Numbered from the stretch's first letter, positions 1 to 9,875 are shown. The stretch is 64,000 nt of DNA from Methylobacterium oryzae (GCF_021398735.1 NZ_CP090349.1:62001-126000); one strand, 5' to 3'. The notes: a model not told the origin generated them from the letters alone. Numbers and translations: made by a program.

Positions 1-451
1 CGATGACCTCGAGCAGTTCGCGCACCTGATCGAGATCGGTCACCAGGCCGGCGAGGTCGTCCGCCAGGGTGTCGTGGACGGCCCGCGCGGCGGCGGGGAA
101 CTCCTCCAGCACGCGGCGCATCAGCATCGGGGTGATCCGCATCACCGCGGCGCTCCCCTCGGCCCGGGCCTCGGTCGGGCGCGTCCCGCGCACGAACAGG
201 GCGAGCTGGCCGATCAGGGCCGAGCGCCCGGCCCGCACCGGCTCGGCCGTCGGAACCCGGGGCTCCAGGCGGATCGTGCCCGCCATCACCACGAAGCCGC
301 CATCGGCCGGATCGCCGCGGGCGAAGAGCAGGTCGCCGTCCGCGAGGTCGCGCCGCTCGGCCGCGAAGGTCAGCAGGCGCAGGGCGTCCCGGTCGAGGAA
401 GCCGAACAGCGGCGCGGCCGCGAGGATCGCGATATCGTCGTCGAGCCCCAA
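1..451 (-). CDS. Cyclic nucleotide-binding domain protein (partial, runs off left edge)
   Basis: Reading the minus strand from a TTG at 451 gives a protein beginning LGLDDDIAILAAAPLFGF, followed by a compact beta-roll with the segment DGDLLFARGDPADGGFVVM. This is the layout of a cNMP/Crp-type sensor domain. The last visible part is helical and acidic and contains the segment DDLAGLVTDLDQVRELLEV; no helix-turn-helix is seen before the window ends. The C-terminus is outside the window, so a DNA-binding domain cannot be excluded. The start is uncertain because there is no ATG in this frame between the upstream stop and the domain. It lies 65 bp downstream of the response regulator on the same strand and could be co-transcribed with it. 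Family assignment is from sequence pattern only. Confidence 0.6.
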   Translation of the reverse strand, partial: MGLDDDIAILAAAPLFGFLDRDALRLLTFAAERRDLADGDLLFARGDPADGGFVVMAGTIRLEPRVPTAEPVRAGRSALIGQLALFVRGTRPTEARAEGSAAVMRITPMLMRRVLEEFPAAARAVHDTLADDLAGLVTDLDQVRELLEVI

Positions 452-516
452 GAACGCCTCACCACCCTGCGCATACGCGAACCCGCCGGATCGCCTACAC
501 GTAAAGCTTCAATTCG

Positions 517-1203
517 TCAGGGCAGCAACTTGTATCCGCCGCCCTCGGTCACGAGGATCGCGGCGGTGGCGGGGTTCGGCTCGATCTTCTGGCGCAGCCG
601 GTAGATATGCGTCTCCAGCGTGTGCGTGGTCACCTGGGCGTTGTAGCCCCAGACCTCGGCCAGCAGGGTGTCGCGGTTCACCACGGCCCGGCCCGCCCGG
701 TAGAGGAAGCGCAGGATCGCGGTCTCCTTCTCGGTGAGCTTCAGCTTGGAGCCGCGCTCGCCGACGAGGAGCTTGGCGCCCGGGCGGAACGTGTACGGGC
801 CGATCTGGAAGACCGCGTCCTCGGAGGCCTCGTGGCTGCGCAGGTGGGCGCGGATCCGGGCCAGCAGGATGCCGAACTTGAACGGCTTGGTGACGTAGTC
901 GTTGGCGCCGGCCTCCAGCCCCTCGACGTGATCCGCCTCGGAATCCTGGGCGGTCAGCATGATCACCGGGCCGCGGAAGCCGGCGGCGCGCATCCGGCGC
1001 ACGGCCTCGCGCCCGTCGAGGTCGGGCAGGCCGACATCCATGACGGCGAGGTCGATCCGCTCCGCGGCGACCCGCCGGATCGCGTCGGTGGCGTTGGCCT
1101 CGGTGAAGACCGTGAACTCGTCGCAGAGATCGAGCTGCTCGGTCAGGGTATCGCGCAGGACCGCGTCGTCGTCGCAGATCAGCAGGCGGTAGACATTCGG
1201 CAT
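517..1203 (-). CDS. cenR: OmpR/PhoB-family response regulator, CenR-like
   Basis: This is a two-domain response regulator of 228 residues. The receiver domain shows the acidic pocket DDD at 11-13, the phospho-acceptor D56 in VMDVGLPD, and the conserved K106 in VTKPF. The C-terminal winged helix (about 130-228) carries LTEKE, TTHTLETHIYRLRQKIE and ends GGGYKLLP, typical of OmpR/PhoB DNA-binding domains. The overall wording closely resembles the CenR cell-envelope regulators of Rhodobacter and Rhizobiales, which are essential for envelope integrity in some species. The gene name rests on that remembered similarity and is not proven. No cognate histidine kinase is adjacent. The upstream 377 bp probably contain its promoter. 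Confidence 0.75.
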   Translation of the reverse strand: MPNVYRLLICDDDAVLRDTLTEQLDLCDEFTVFTEANATDAIRRVAAERIDLAVMDVGLPDLDGREAVRRMRAAGFRGPVIMLTAQDSEADHVEGLEAGANDYVTKPFKFGILLARIRAHLRSHEASEDAVFQIGPYTFRPGAKLLVGERGSKLKLTEKETAILRFLYRAGRAVVNRDTLLAEVWGYNAQVTTHTLETHIYRLRQKIEPNPATAAILVTEGGGYKLLP

Positions 1204-1580
1204 CGTCCGGGCCCCAATGCGTGCTGCGGGAGGGGCGAGGGCCGCCTGCCGGGTGCAGCATGCGATGATGTCAGATCTCGGCAGGATCGCGCGACGACCC
1301 TACCCAGGCTTGTGTTTCCGCATCCTTTCGCCGCCGTGACAAGCGCCCCGGCGAACGGGCTGCGGGATCGGGGGCGCGCCGCTCCGGGATCACGGCGGCG
1401 GTCCCCGCGGCGCGGCGGGGGGCTGGCGCGCTCCCGAATCCCGGCTCGGCGGCCCGGGTTCAACCGAGAGATAGAGCATCCTTTGTGGCCGGAAGTTGCC
1501 TTGTGCGCAATTTTTCACCGGTTCGAAGTACCGATCCCGGGCATAAGGCCCCGGGACCGGGCGGATTCGGGAGGACGGAG
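1204..1580. other. Divergent intergenic region, 377 bp
   Basis: This is the gap between the response regulator (minus strand) and the L,D-transpeptidase gene (plus strand). It must hold both promoters. The only clear element I see is the Shine-Dalgarno-like GAGGACGGAG directly before 1581. Open frames across it are shadows with no recognisable protein. Confidence 0.5.
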
Positions 1581-2138
1581 ATGCGGCGGCCGAGCAGGGG
1601 ACCCATCCGCCTGACCCTGGGGGAGATCCGCGTCCGCGCCCTCGTCGGGGACCGGCGGCGCGGGCAGCTCCTCGTCGGCCCGGCGGTGATTCCCTGCGCC
1701 CTCGGGGCGGGCGGGATCGTCGGCGACAAGCGCGAGGGCGACGGCGGCTCGCCGCGCGGGCGCTTCCGCCTGCGCGGCGGCGCGTACCGGCCCGACCACC
1801 TCGCGGTCCGGCCGCGCACGCTGCTGCCCCTGCGGGCGACCCGCCCCGACGACGGCTGGTGCGACGAGAGCCGGGACCGCCGCTACAACCGGCCGATCCG
1901 CCTGCCGGCCCCGGGGGTCAGCGCCGAATCGATGTGGCGGGGCGACGGGCTCTACGATGTGGTGATCGACCTCGACTACAACCGCGCCCCGATCCGGAAG
2001 GGGCGGGGCTCGGCGATCTTCCTGCACATCGCCCGGGACGGCTACCGCCCCACGGAGGGCTGCGTCGCCCTGGCCCGGGCCGATCTCCTGCGCCTGCTCG
2101 GGCGCCTCGGGCCGCGGACGCACCTGCGGATCGGCTGA
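1581..2138 (+). CDS. L,D-transpeptidase (YkuD domain) family protein
   Basis: This 185-residue protein is almost entirely one YkuD (ErfK/YbiS) domain. Such enzymes make 3-3 cross-links in peptidoglycan or anchor proteins to it. The catalytic signature is visible near residues 150-165, where a His in FLHIARDGY is followed by PTEGCVAL with the nucleophilic Cys. I chose ATG 1581 because it follows a purine-rich ribosome site and removes an arginine-poor, low-quality extension present in the longer frame. No signal peptide is obvious from this start, which is unusual for a periplasmic enzyme, although short forms of this family in Rhizobiales commonly look like this. Convergent with the YggS gene. 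Confidence 0.8.
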   Translation: MRRPSRGPIRLTLGEIRVRALVGDRRRGQLLVGPAVIPCALGAGGIVGDKREGDGGSPRGRFRLRGGAYRPDHLAVRPRTLLPLRATRPDDGWCDESRDRRYNRPIRLPAPGVSAESMWRGDGLYDVVIDLDYNRAPIRKGRGSAIFLHIARDGYRPTEGCVALARADLLRLLGRLGPRTHLRIG

Positions 2139-2203
2139 GGCCCGGGCCCAGGTTGAGGCCCGGGCCCAGGTTGAGGCCCGGGCCCAGGTTGAGGCCCGGG
2201 CCC
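2136..2203. repeat. 18-bp tandem repeat with palindromic core
   Basis: The unit TGAGGCCCGGGCCCAGGT occurs at 2136, 2154 and 2172, and a fourth partial copy starts at 2190. Each unit contains the self-complementary core GGCCCGGGCC. It starts inside the stop codon of the L,D-transpeptidase gene and ends just before the stop of the convergent YggS gene at 2208. Confidence 0.95.
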
Positions 2204-2207
2204 AGCG

Positions 2208-2960
2208 TCAGGCCTTCCGGGTCCGGGCCCCGAAGATCGCGGTCCCGACCCGGACATGGGTGGCGCCGATCTGGATCGCCGCTGGGAAGTCCGCGCTCAT
2301 GCCCATGGAGAGGATCGGCAGGTTGTGCTCGTGGGCGAGCCGGGCCAGCAGGGCGAAATGGGCCGAGGGCGGGTCGTCCGCGGGCGGGATGCACATCAGG
2401 CCCTGGATCGCCAGCCCGTGGGTCTCCTGGCACTCCGAGAGGAGGGTGGCGAGCTGGTCCGGGAGCACGCCGCCCTTCTGCGGCTCCGCGCCGGTGTTGA
2501 CCTGGATGAGCAGCTTCGGGGTCCGGCCGGACCGCTCGATCTCCTTGGCCAGGGCCGCCGCGAGCGACAGCCGGTCGAGGGAGTGGATCACGTCGAACAG
2601 CGCCACCGCCTCCCGGGCCTTGTTGGATTGCAGCGGCCCAACGAGGTGCAGCTCCACGTCCGGGAAGCGGTGGCGGAGGGCCGGCCACTTCGCGGTGGAT
2701 TCCTGGACGTAGTTCTCGCCGAAGACGCGATGGCCGGCCTTCAGCGCCGGCAGGATGCCCTCGGCCGGTACGGTCTTGGAGACCGCCACGAGTTGCACTT
2801 CGGCCGGGTCGCGCTCCGAATCCTCGGCCGCGCGGGCGATGGCGGCGCGCACCTCGGCGAGCCCGGCCGCGACATCGGCCTGACCGACGGGGAGCTTGTC
2901 GGTCCTCTGTCCCATCCCGTCGGTCGGAGGGGCGTTCGTGCCGGTCGTCGCGTCGTCCAT
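2208..2960 (-). CDS. yggS: YggS/PROSC family pyridoxal phosphate homeostasis protein
   Basis: This 250-residue protein belongs to the YggS/PLPBP family, a TIM-barrel PLP-binding protein that buffers pyridoxal phosphate and affects amino acid balance. The PLP lysine is in VAVSKTVPAE, followed by the family blocks FGENYVQE, HLVGPLQSNK and IQVNTG. Further on are GLMCIPP, LSMGMSADFPAAI, and a C-terminal phosphate-binding GATHVRVGTAIFG. Starts are possible at 2960 or 2915; both precede an Ala/Gln-rich tail before the domain. The frame remains open to 3197 but that extension is low-complexity and overlaps the leuS leader. Divergent from leuS. Convergent with the L,D-transpeptidase across the 18-bp repeat. 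Confidence 0.9.
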   Translation of the reverse strand: MDDATTGTNAPPTDGMGQRTDKLPVGQADVAAGLAEVRAAIARAAEDSERDPAEVQLVAVSKTVPAEGILPALKAGHRVFGENYVQESTAKWPALRHRFPDVELHLVGPLQSNKAREAVALFDVIHSLDRLSLAAALAKEIERSGRTPKLLIQVNTGAEPQKGGVLPDQLATLLSECQETHGLAIQGLMCIPPADDPPSAHFALLARLAHEHNLPILSMGMSADFPAAIQIGATHVRVGTAIFGARTRKA

Positions 2961-3183
2961 GGCGTGCCTGTCCTGTCGCTGCCGGGCGTCGGTCTGCGTG
3001 GTATGAGCCTCGGCGCGCGTCGTCGTCGCGCCTGATCCCCGCCGACCTATGCGTTCGCGCGCCCCGCGCAAGCCCGAATCGCGCGCCGCGTTGACCGGCT
3101 GCGGCGCAGATATGCTATCGCGGCGCGACCGTGCCGTGGTCATCCTTCGGAATGACCGACGAGCCCCTGACGCAGCCGGATCC

Positions 3184-5769
3184 ATGACCGCCAGCACCGC
3201 CCCCCAGCCCGTCGAGCGCTACAACGCCAAGGATGCCGAGCCGCGCTGGCAGGAGGCCTGGGCCGAGAAGCGGCTGTTCGAGACCGACAATGCCGACGGC
3301 CGCCCGAAATACTACGTGCTCGAGATGTTCCCCTACCCGTCGGGGCGCATCCACATGGGCCACGTCCGCAACTACGCGATGGGCGACGTGGTCGCCCGCT
3401 ACAAGCGCGCCCGCGGCTTCAACGTGCTGCACCCGATGGGCTGGGACGCCTTCGGCCTGCCGGCCGAGAACGCCGCCATGGAGCGCAAGGTCAACCCACG
3501 GGACTGGACCTACGCCAACATCGCGTCGATGCGCGACCAGCTGAAGGCCATGGGCCTGTCGCTCGACTGGAGCCGGGAGATCGCGACCTGCGATCCCGAC
3601 TACTACAAGCACCAGCAGCGCATGTTCCTGGACTTCCTGGCCAAGGGCCTCGTCACCCGCCGCACCGCGAAGGTGAACTGGGACCCGGTGGACCACACGG
3701 TGCTGGCCAACGAGCAGGTGATCGACGGCCGCGGCTGGCGCTCCGGCGCGCTGGTGGAGCAGCGCGAGCTGACCCAGTGGTTCTTCAAGATCACCGACTT
3801 CGCCGAGGACCTGCTGACCGCCCTGGACGGGCTGGACCGCTGGCCCGAGAAGGTCCGGCTGATGCAGAAGAACTGGATCGGCCGCTCGGAGGGCCTGGAG
3901 GTTCAGTTCGCCCTGGCCCGGCCGGTGGCCGGCGCGGCCGATCCGGTGACCGTCTACACGACCCGGCCCGACACCCTGTTCGGCGCCAAGTTCCTGGCGA
4001 TCGCCGCCGACCATCCCCTGGCCGCCGCGCTGGCCGAGGGACGGCCGGAGCTGCAGACCTTCATCGAGGAGTGCCGTCGCACCGGCACCGCCCAGGCCGC
4101 CATCGACACCGCCGAGAAGCACGGCTTCGACACCGGCCTGACCGTCCGCCATCCCCTGGACCCGTCCTGGGAGCTGCCGGTCTACGTGGCGAACTTCGTG
4201 CTCATGGAGTACGGCACCGGCGCGGTGTTCGGCTGCCCGGCGCACGACCAGCGCGACCTCGATTTCGCCAACAAGTACGGGCTCGGCAACACGCCCGTGG
4301 TCTGCCCGGAAGGGCAGGATCCGGCGAGCTTCGTGATCACCGACACCGCCTATGTCGAGGACGGGCGGATGATCAACTCGCGCTTCCTCGACGGGATGCG
4401 CACGGACGAGGCCTTCGAGGCCGTGGCCCGGCGCCTCGAAGGGGAGGGGGTCGCCCGGCGCAAGGTCCAGTTCCGCCTGCGCGACTGGGGCGTCTCCCGG
4501 CAGCGCTACTGGGGCTGCCCGATCCCGATCATCCACTGCGACAGCTGCGGCCCGGTCCCGGTGCCGGTGGCCGACCTGCCGGTGAAGCTCCCCGAGGAGG
4601 TGTCGTTCGATCAGCCCGGCAACCCGCTGGAGCGCGACGCGGCGTGGCGGAACGTGCCCTGCCCGCATTGCGGCGCGCCGGCCCGGCGCGAGACCGACAC
4701 GATGGACACGTTCGTCGACTCGTCCTGGTACTACGCGCGCTTCACCGCGCCCTGGCTGGCGGACGCGCCCACCGACCGGGCCGTGGTCGACCGCTGGCTG
4801 GCGGTGGACCAGTATATCGGCGGCATCGAGCACGCGATCCTGCACCTGCTCTACGCCCGGTTCTTCATGCGGGCGATGCGCGAGACCGGCTGGGCCGGCG
4901 TGGCCGAGCCGTTCGCCGGCCTGTTCACGCAGGGCATGGTCGTCCACGAGACCTACAAGGACGCGGCCGGCGCCTGGGTGCCGCCGGCCGAGATCCGCTT
5001 CGCCACCGAGGAGGGCGAGCGCCGCGCGTTTCACGTGAAAACTCAGGCGCCGATCGCGATCGGCCCGATCGAGAAGATGTCGAAGTCGAAGAAGAACGTG
5101 GTCGACCCCGACGACATCATCGCGAGCTACGGGGCCGACACGGCGCGCTGGTTCATGCTGTCCGACTCGCCGCCCGAGCGCGACGTGATCTGGACCGAGG
5201 AGGGCGTGCAGGGCGCGGCCCGGTTCGTCCAGAAGGTCTGGCGGCTGGTGAACGCGGCCGGGCAGGCGGCGGGCGACGGCGCCGCGGACCTGACCCTGCG
5301 CAAGGCCGCCCACCGGGCGCTCGCCTCCGTGCAGGACGATATCGAGCGCCTGCGCTTCAACCGCTGCGTCGCCCACATCTACACCCTGGCCAACGCCCTG
5401 GAGGACGGCCTGCGCGGGCCGGTCTCGGCCGGTGCCGCCCAGGAGGCGGCCGGCATCCTGGTGCAGCTCATCGCCCCGATGATGCCGCACCTCGCCGAGG
5501 AGTGCTGGTCCGTCCTCGGCCGCGGTGGCCTCGTCGCCCAGGCGCCCTGGCCCGAGACCGAGGCGGGGCTCCTGGTCGAGGACGAGATCACCCTGCCGGT
5601 CCAGATCAACGGCAAGAAGCGCGCGGACGTGACCGTGCCGCGGGACGCCGACGCCAAGGCCGTGGAGGCCGCGACCCTGGCGCTGGAGGCCGTCCAGAAG
5701 GTGCTGGAGGGCAAGGCGCCGCGGAAGGTGATCGTGGTGCCGGGGCGGATCGTGAACCTGGTGGTGTGA
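3184..5769 (+). CDS. leuS: Leucyl-tRNA synthetase
   Basis: This 861-residue class I aminoacyl-tRNA synthetase charges tRNA-Leu in the cytoplasm. The HIGH motif is HMGH at 57-60 within [11 protein letters not shown], and the KMSKS motif is at 631-635. Between them lies the CP1 editing domain with [12 protein letters not shown] and [12 protein letters not shown], and a zinc-like CPHCGAP segment. The anticodon-binding domain follows (about 690-800), and a C-terminal LIQING-type domain ends IVNLVV. ATG 3184 gives the expected N-terminus ([13 protein letters not shown]); upstream codons in frame are unconvincing. In many alphaproteobacteria lptE and holA follow leuS, but here it is followed by repeats and unrelated genes. 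Confidence 0.97.
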   Translation: MTASTAPQPVERYNAKDAEPRWQEAWAEKRLFETDNADGRPKYYVLEMFPYPSGRIHMGHVRNYAMGDVVARYKRARGFNVLHPMGWDAFGLPAENAAMERKVNPRDWTYANIASMRDQLKAMGLSLDWSREIATCDPDYYKHQQRMFLDFLAKGLVTRRTAKVNWDPVDHTVLANEQVIDGRGWRSGALVEQRELTQWFFKITDFAEDLLTALDGLDRWPEKVRLMQKNWIGRSEGLEVQFALARPVAGAADPVTVYTTRPDTLFGAKFLAIAADHPLAAALAEGRPELQTFIEECRRTGTAQAAIDTAEKHGFDTGLTVRHPLDPSWELPVYVANFVLMEYGTGAVFGCPAHDQRDLDFANKYGLGNTPVVCPEGQDPASFVITDTAYVEDGRMINSRFLDGMRTDEAFEAVARRLEGEGVARRKVQFRLRDWGVSRQRYWGCPIPIIHCDSCGPVPVPVADLPVKLPEEVSFDQPGNPLERDAAWRNVPCPHCGAPARRETDTMDTFVDSSWYYARFTAPWLADAPTDRAVVDRWLAVDQYIGGIEHAILHLLYARFFMRAMRETGWAGVAEPFAGLFTQGMVVHETYKDAAGAWVPPAEIRFATEEGERRAFHVKTQAPIAIGPIEKMSKSKKNVVDPDDIIASYGADTARWFMLSDSPPERDVIWTEEGVQGAARFVQKVWRLVNAAGQAAGDGAADLTLRKAAHRALASVQDDIERLRFNRCVAHIYTLANALEDGLRGPVSAGAAQEAAGILVQLIAPMMPHLAEECWSVLGRGGLVAQAPWPETEAGLLVEDEITLPVQINGKKRADVTVPRDADAKAVEAATLALEAVQKVLEGKAPRKVIVVPGRIVNLVV

Positions 5770-5800
5770 TCCGGCGTCCGGTTGATGGCATCGATCTGAC

Positions 5801-5890
5801 CGTCTTTGCGAGCGGAGCGAAGCAACCCAGCGGCACGACGCCCACCGAGGTCGCGCTACCCTGGGTCACTTCGCTTCGCTCGTGATGACG
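5801..5890. repeat. Dispersed intergenic repeat, copy 1
   Basis: It starts CGTCTTTGCGAGCGGAGCGA and ends CTTCGCTCGTGATGACG. The two ends are imperfect inverted repeats (GAGCGGAGCGAAG against CTTCGCTTCGCTC). A second copy with the same start and end lies at 21280-21370. This type of REP-like element is widespread between genes in Methylobacterium. Confidence 0.85.
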
Positions 5891-6050
5891 GAGCGCGTGA
5901 CGCCGGCCGAGAGCCTCCTCGGGACATGGAGAGAACCCCGGATCGTGACGTTCCGCTCGATCCTCTGTCCGTCCGTAGATCCGATCGTGAGGTGCCTGCC
6001 CCGGCAGGCCTCGAATGAGGGATCCAGTCGGCCGCACGAGCCCTGAAAGG

Positions 6051-6158
6051 GCTCCTTCGAGGCTCCTTCGAGGCTCCTTCGAGGCTCCTTCGAGGCTCCT
6101 TCGAGGCTCCTTCGAGGCTCCTTCGAGGCTCCTTCGAGGCTCCTTCGAGGCTCCTTCC
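6051..6158. repeat. 11-bp minisatellite (GCTCCTTCGAG)n
   Basis: The unit GCTCCTTCGAG repeats head to tail nine times from 6051, and a tenth degenerate copy starts at 6150. The unit is nearly self-complementary (CTCCTTCGAGG). It is flanked by GC-rich sequence that also reads as part of a dispersed element (CTCGCACCTCAGGACGAGGT). Confidence 0.97.
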
Positions 6159-6205
6159 GCTCGCACCTCAGGACGAGGTGTGCGGGTTCGATGGCCGCCG
6201 ATAAC

Positions 6206-6991
6206 TCATGGCGCCGCCAGATCCGGATCCTGTCCGCTGGCCTCCAGACCGCGCCGCACCAGCCCGTCCCGCTTCGCCCGCGCGACGAAATCCGCGAGAT
6301 ACGCGGCGCCGGCCGGATGCCCGACCGGCATTCCCATCGCCTGCGGGATCTCCATGAAGTGCCCCGGCAGCAGCCGCACCTCCGGGTGGGCCGCCGCGTA
6401 GCCGGCGAGGGGCTGGTGGACGCCGGCCGCGACGTCGAGCCCGTCCCGGGCGAAGGCCGTGACCGCCTCGGCGGAGGTCGGCGCCCGCACCAGGGTCGCG
6501 TGCTGGAGGGCGCGGGTCAGATACAGGTCGTAGGCGCTCCCGCGCCCGACCGACACGCGCACGCCGTCGCGGTCCACCGCCTCCGGGGAGCGGATCGGCG
6601 AGGCGGCCGGCACGAGGTAGCTGCCGGCGATCAGCACGTAGGGCTCCGTGAAGGCGATCCCCTCCGCCCGCTTCGGGTCGATCGCCAGGAAGCAGATGTC
6701 CCAGGTCCCGGAGCCCGCCGAGCCCGAGACCGCGCCGGCCCCCGGGAAGGTCACGAACGCCACCGGCACGCCGAGGCGGGCCGCCAGCGCCCGCGCGAGG
6801 TCGACCGACACCCCCGCGGGGCCGTCGGCGCCGGCCTGGGCCAGGACCGGATTGCCGAGGTTGATCGCCGCCCGCAGCGTGCCGGTGGGGGCGAGGTCGT
6901 GCAGGACCGTCGGATCGGGCGCCATCGGTTTCGTCTCTGCGTGGACGGCGGCGGGGAGGAGCAGGAGGAGGAGGGCCGCGCGCATCCGCAT
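6206..6991 (-). CDS. ABC-type substrate-binding protein (SBP_bac_3 family), periplasmic
   Basis: This 261-residue protein starts with a Sec signal peptide (MRMRAALLLLLLPAAVHA). It continues as a family 3 periplasmic solute-binding protein: LRAAINLGNPVLAQ, GVSVDLARALAARLG, DICFLAIDPKRAEGIAFTEPY, a hinge at about 130, then VSVGRGSAYDLYLTRAL. These are the segments of polar amino acid or organic acid binding proteins. No permease or ATPase gene is adjacent, so it may be an orphan receptor or feed a distant transporter. GGGAG lies 9 nt before ATG 6991. The ligand cannot be read from the sequence. Confidence 0.8.
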   Translation of the reverse strand: MRMRAALLLLLLPAAVHAETKPMAPDPTVLHDLAPTGTLRAAINLGNPVLAQAGADGPAGVSVDLARALAARLGVPVAFVTFPGAGAVSGSAGSGTWDICFLAIDPKRAEGIAFTEPYVLIAGSYLVPAASPIRSPEAVDRDGVRVSVGRGSAYDLYLTRALQHATLVRAPTSAEAVTAFARDGLDVAAGVHQPLAGYAAAHPEVRLLPGHFMEIPQAMGMPVGHPAGAAYLADFVARAKRDGLVRRGLEASGQDPDLAAP

Positions 6992-7006
6992 GACGGTCGC
7001 TCCCTC

Positions 7007-7777
7007 TCAGGCGCGCCGCGCCGGACCGGTCGACGCGGGGGCGCCGTCCCGGGCGGGACGGCGGCGCCGGCGGGCCAGCATGTTGAGGCCCTCGACGCCG
7101 GCCGAGAAGGCCATCGCGGTGTAGATGTAGCCCTTCGGCACGTGCGCGCCGAACCCCTCGGCGATCAGCGTCATGCCGATCATGATCAGGAAGCCGAGGG
7201 CCAGCATCACCACGGTGGGGTTTCGGGCGATGAAGGCCGAGAGCGGCTCGGCGGCGACCAGCATCACCACCACGGCGACCACCACCGCCACCATCATCAC
7301 CGGCACGTGCTCGGTCATGCCGACCGCCGTGATAATCGAGTCGATGGAGAAGACGAGGTCGAGGAGCAGGATCTGGCCGATCGCCGCGCCGAAGCCGATC
7401 GTACCCCCGGTCACGCCCGGGGTCTCGGGCTCCGGATCCACCGTGTGGTGAATCTCCTTGGTCGCCTTCCAGAGCAGGAACAGGCCGCCGCCGATCAGGA
7501 TCATGTCGCGCCAGGAGAAGTCCTGGCCCAGCACCGAGAAGACCGGCTCGGTCAGGTGCACGATGAACGCCACCGTGCCGAGCAGCCCCAGCCGCAGGAT
7601 CAGAGCCAGCCCGATCCCGATGCGCCGCGCCCGCGTCTGATGCTCGGGCGGCAGCTTGTTGGTCAGGATCGAGATGAAGATCAGGTTGTCGATGCCGAGC
7701 ACCACCTCCATCACCACGAGCGTGGCGAGGGCAGCCCAGACGGCGGGCTGACTGGCGAGCTGGAGCAGATCGGTCAC
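7007..7777 (-). CDS. TerC family integral membrane protein
   Basis: This 256-residue TerC/Alx-family protein has about seven membrane helices. The acidic membrane signatures [15 protein letters not shown] near 22-36 and [17 protein letters not shown] in the middle are the hallmark of the family, implicated in metal (Mn) export and tellurite resistance. The start is GTG 7777, whose GTGA overlaps the stop codon of the lipid kinase gene by 4 bp, so translation is probably coupled. The much longer open frame running to 9316 is only a shadow of the kinase gene and is not part of this protein. The C-terminus is Arg-rich and cytoplasmic. Confidence 0.9.
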   Translation of the reverse strand: MTDLLQLASQPAVWAALATLVVMEVVLGIDNLIFISILTNKLPPEHQTRARRIGIGLALILRLGLLGTVAFIVHLTEPVFSVLGQDFSWRDMILIGGGLFLLWKATKEIHHTVDPEPETPGVTGGTIGFGAAIGQILLLDLVFSIDSIITAVGMTEHVPVMMVAVVVAVVVMLVAAEPLSAFIARNPTVVMLALGFLIMIGMTLIAEGFGAHVPKGYIYTAMAFSAGVEGLNMLARRRRRPARDGAPASTGPARRA

Positions 7778-8727
7778 GGGCGCGGTGCCTCGCTGGTCGG
7801 GAACAGGCGGCTCCCGAGGGCCGTCAGGTCGAAGGGGGCCGGTCCGCGCACCGGTTCGGGCGCCAGGACCTGCAGGATCTTCGGGAAGACCTTGAAATGG
7901 GCGGGCGTGCGCGTGGTCAGCTCGCCGTCGGTGTTCACCGGCCGGGGCCTGCGGGTCGAGAGCCGGATCTCCTGGGTGTGGAACGCCCGCACGTCGGCGG
8001 CCCGTCCATGCGTGCCCCGCCGCAGGGCGGGCAGCAGCGCGAGGAGCCGCCACCAGTGCTTGATCTCCAGGCTGTAGAAATCGAGCTTGCCGTCGTCGAC
8101 CGCGGCACTCTCCTCCACGGTCATGCCGCCGCCGTAGTGGCGCCCGTTGCCGACCGAAACCTGGATCGTGGTGACCTTCTCCACCACGCCGTCGTGCTCG
8201 ATCGTCACCGTGAAGGGCCGGACCCGGCGCAGGACCCGGACGGCCGCCACCGCGTAGCCGAGGACGCCCCAGGTCTTCTTCGATTCGGACGTCAACTCGC
8301 CCGCGAGCTCCGCCGAGAAGCCGATGCTCGCCACGTTGAAGTAGTAGTGGCCGTTGACCCAGCCGAGATCCACCGGCCGCGCCTGCGCGGTCGGGATGAA
8401 GCGGGCCGCCGCCAGGGGGTCGAGCGGCAGGTTGAGGGAGCGTGCGAGGTCGTTCGCCGTGCCGAGCGGCAGGATCGCGAAGGGCAGGCCGCTCGCCACC
8501 AGCGCGGGCGCGGCGTAGTTCATGGTGCCGTCGCCGCCGCCCAGGATCACGAGATCGACCGCGCCGGCCCGGTCGCGGATCACGTCGCGGCAATCGGCTT
8601 CCGGCGGCGGCTCCTCCGGCTCGATGCCGCCCGCACGCAGGATTTCCCGCACCTCGTCGAGATCCAGGGCGCCGTTGCGCGCCTTGGCGTTGCAGAGCAG
8701 CAGGGCCCGGCGCGGCTGCGTGCTCAT
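7774..8727 (-). CDS. Diacylglycerol kinase family lipid kinase
   Basis: This 317-residue protein of the DAGK catalytic family (YegS/BmrU type) phosphorylates a lipid such as diacylglycerol. It starts [11 protein letters not shown], where the usual NP is replaced by CNAKA. It has the nucleotide-binding [18 protein letters not shown] at about 57-74 and [12 protein letters not shown] at about 86-98. The C-terminal half carries the family beta-sandwich ([23 protein letters not shown]). ATG 8727 begins the conserved domain immediately. It forms an overlapping two-gene unit with terC. Substrate is not determinable. Confidence 0.88.
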   Translation of the reverse strand: MSTQPRRALLLCNAKARNGALDLDEVREILRAGGIEPEEPPPEADCRDVIRDRAGAVDLVILGGGDGTMNYAAPALVASGLPFAILPLGTANDLARSLNLPLDPLAAARFIPTAQARPVDLGWVNGHYYFNVASIGFSAELAGELTSESKKTWGVLGYAVAAVRVLRRVRPFTVTIEHDGVVEKVTTIQVSVGNGRHYGGGMTVEESAAVDDGKLDFYSLEIKHWWRLLALLPALRRGTHGRAADVRAFHTQEIRLSTRRPRPVNTDGELTTRTPAHFKVFPKILQVLAPEPVRGPAPFDLTALGSRLFPTSEAPRP

Positions 8728-9029
8728 CGCGCGCTCCCGGGAAGCGGGCCGGAGGGCGACTCGGTCTCAGGTCGGGCCAAGGGAGCCTCGGTGCACGGGG
8801 GAGCGGGCAGTCTGGAACGCGGTAGGGAACCCGGGACCGGCCAAAGGCCAAGTCTGTCCCCGACTTGGTACCCAAACGCACGAACGCAACCCCATCATCC
8901 CCGCAATTCCGGGCTGGTCGCCGTCGCGGAGTTCGGCAGGATGTGGGCGCGCCCGAGCCCTTCGTGGAACCCCCGACCCACGCGGGCGCGTTCTCCATGA
9001 TGCCCGCCCCGGCCGCCAGGAAGGCACCG
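8728..9029. other. Divergent intergenic region, 302 bp
   Basis: This is the gap between the lipid kinase and the exported protein gene. It must carry both promoters. I see an SD-like AGGAAGG at 9018-9024 but no other defined element. Confidence 0.5.
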
Positions 9030-9875
9030 ATGTCCGCCACACGTCCCGTCCGTCCCCAGGCCCTCGCCCTCGGCATGCTCCTGCCGTTCGCCCTCGCGGG
9101 CGGTGCCGCCGCCCAGAGCGCCTGGGTCGACCCGCCGCCCCGGGCCGCCGCGCAGGCGCAGGGTTCCGCGCAGGGTCCGGGAAAGGAATCGGCGCAGGAG
9201 GCGGCGAAGGAATCGACGAAGGACGCGGCGAAAGCGCCGGTACGCGCCGCCGAGCCGGTCCGGCAGGCCGCCAGACCCGAGCCGGGCGAGGACGCCCTGC
9301 CGAAGGCGGCGGCCACGCGGGCGCCGGGACCGAAGCGGGCGGCCGCCCTGGAGCGTCCGCCGGTCCGGGAACACCTGCACCACCCCGCGCGCCATCCGCA
9401 CCGGCTCGCCGAGACGCCGGCCGCGACCGCCCCGGCGCCGGGCGCGTCGGCGGAGCGCGTGGCCGCCGCCCGGGCGCTGACGACGAGCTACCTCGCCACC
9501 GTCTCGGGTCCAAGCGACACCATGGTCGGGGCCGCGACCCAGTACTACGCGACCCGCGTACGCTTCTACGGGCGGCCGATCACCACGGCGGCCCTGGTCG
9601 CCGAGAAGCGCAGCTTCGTCCAGCGCTGGCCCGAGCGGCGCTACGAGCCGCGGGCGATGCGCGCCGCCTGCGACACCGAGACCTGCACGATCCGCACGAT
9701 CGTCGATTTCCGCACCGCCAATCCGGGCCGGGGCGCCGTGTCCAGCGGCGAGGCCGAGCTGGTCCTGGAGGTGGGTTTCGCCGGGACGCGGCCCTACATC
9801 CTCGGCGAGACCGGTCGCGTCCTGCGGCGGAGCATCCAGGCCGGGACCCTGGCCGCCTCGCCCGGCAAGGCGTAA
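9030..9875 (+). CDS. Exported protein with Ala/Pro-rich linker and C-terminal NTF2-like domain (unknown function)
   Basis: This 281-residue protein has a Sec signal peptide ending at about AGGAAAQ. A long disordered Ala/Lys/Pro linker follows (about 30-140, with AAKEST and PAPGAS type blocks). The compact C-terminal domain (about 143-270) contains [37 protein letters not shown] and [15 protein letters not shown]. The order helix, then long curved strands with a Cys pair, fits an SnoaL/NTF2-like fold, but this is an inference. I chose ATG 9030 because AGGAAGG lies 6 nt upstream. Two ATGs at 8997 and 9000 are alternatives. No enzymatic motif is recognisable. Confidence 0.7.
   Translation: MSATRPVRPQALALGMLLPFALAGGAAAQSAWVDPPPRAAAQAQGSAQGPGKESAQEAAKESTKDAAKAPVRAAEPVRQAARPEPGEDALPKAAATRAPGPKRAAALERPPVREHLHHPARHPHRLAETPAATAPAPGASAERVAAARALTTSYLATVSGPSDTMVGAATQYYATRVRFYGRPITTAALVAEKRSFVQRWPERRYEPRAMRAACDTETCTIRTIVDFRTANPGRGAVSSGEAELVLEVGFAGTRPYILGETGRVLRRSIQAGTLAASPGKA

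Larger units (their letters stand above)
5770..6205. other. Repeat-filled intergenic region, 436 bp
   Basis: No gene is supported here. The stretch holds one copy of a 90-bp dispersed repeat (5801-5890) and an 11-bp minisatellite (6051-6158). Both strands are open across the minisatellite only because the repeat lacks stop codons. Confidence 0.85.

Noticed and set aside
3115..5490. Long antisense frame across leuS.
   Set aside because: High-GC codon shadow, His/Arg/Val-rich with no domain.
5606..6401. Open frames on both strands across the 11-bp repeat with repeated LEGASKEPRRS or RLLRGSFEAPS.
   Set aside because: They are created by the stop-free minisatellite; no ribosome site or domain supports them.
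7007..9316. A 769-residue open frame that looks like a fusion ending in TerC.
   Set aside because: Its N-terminal 510 residues are a shadow of the lipid kinase gene; TerC starts at GTG 7777.
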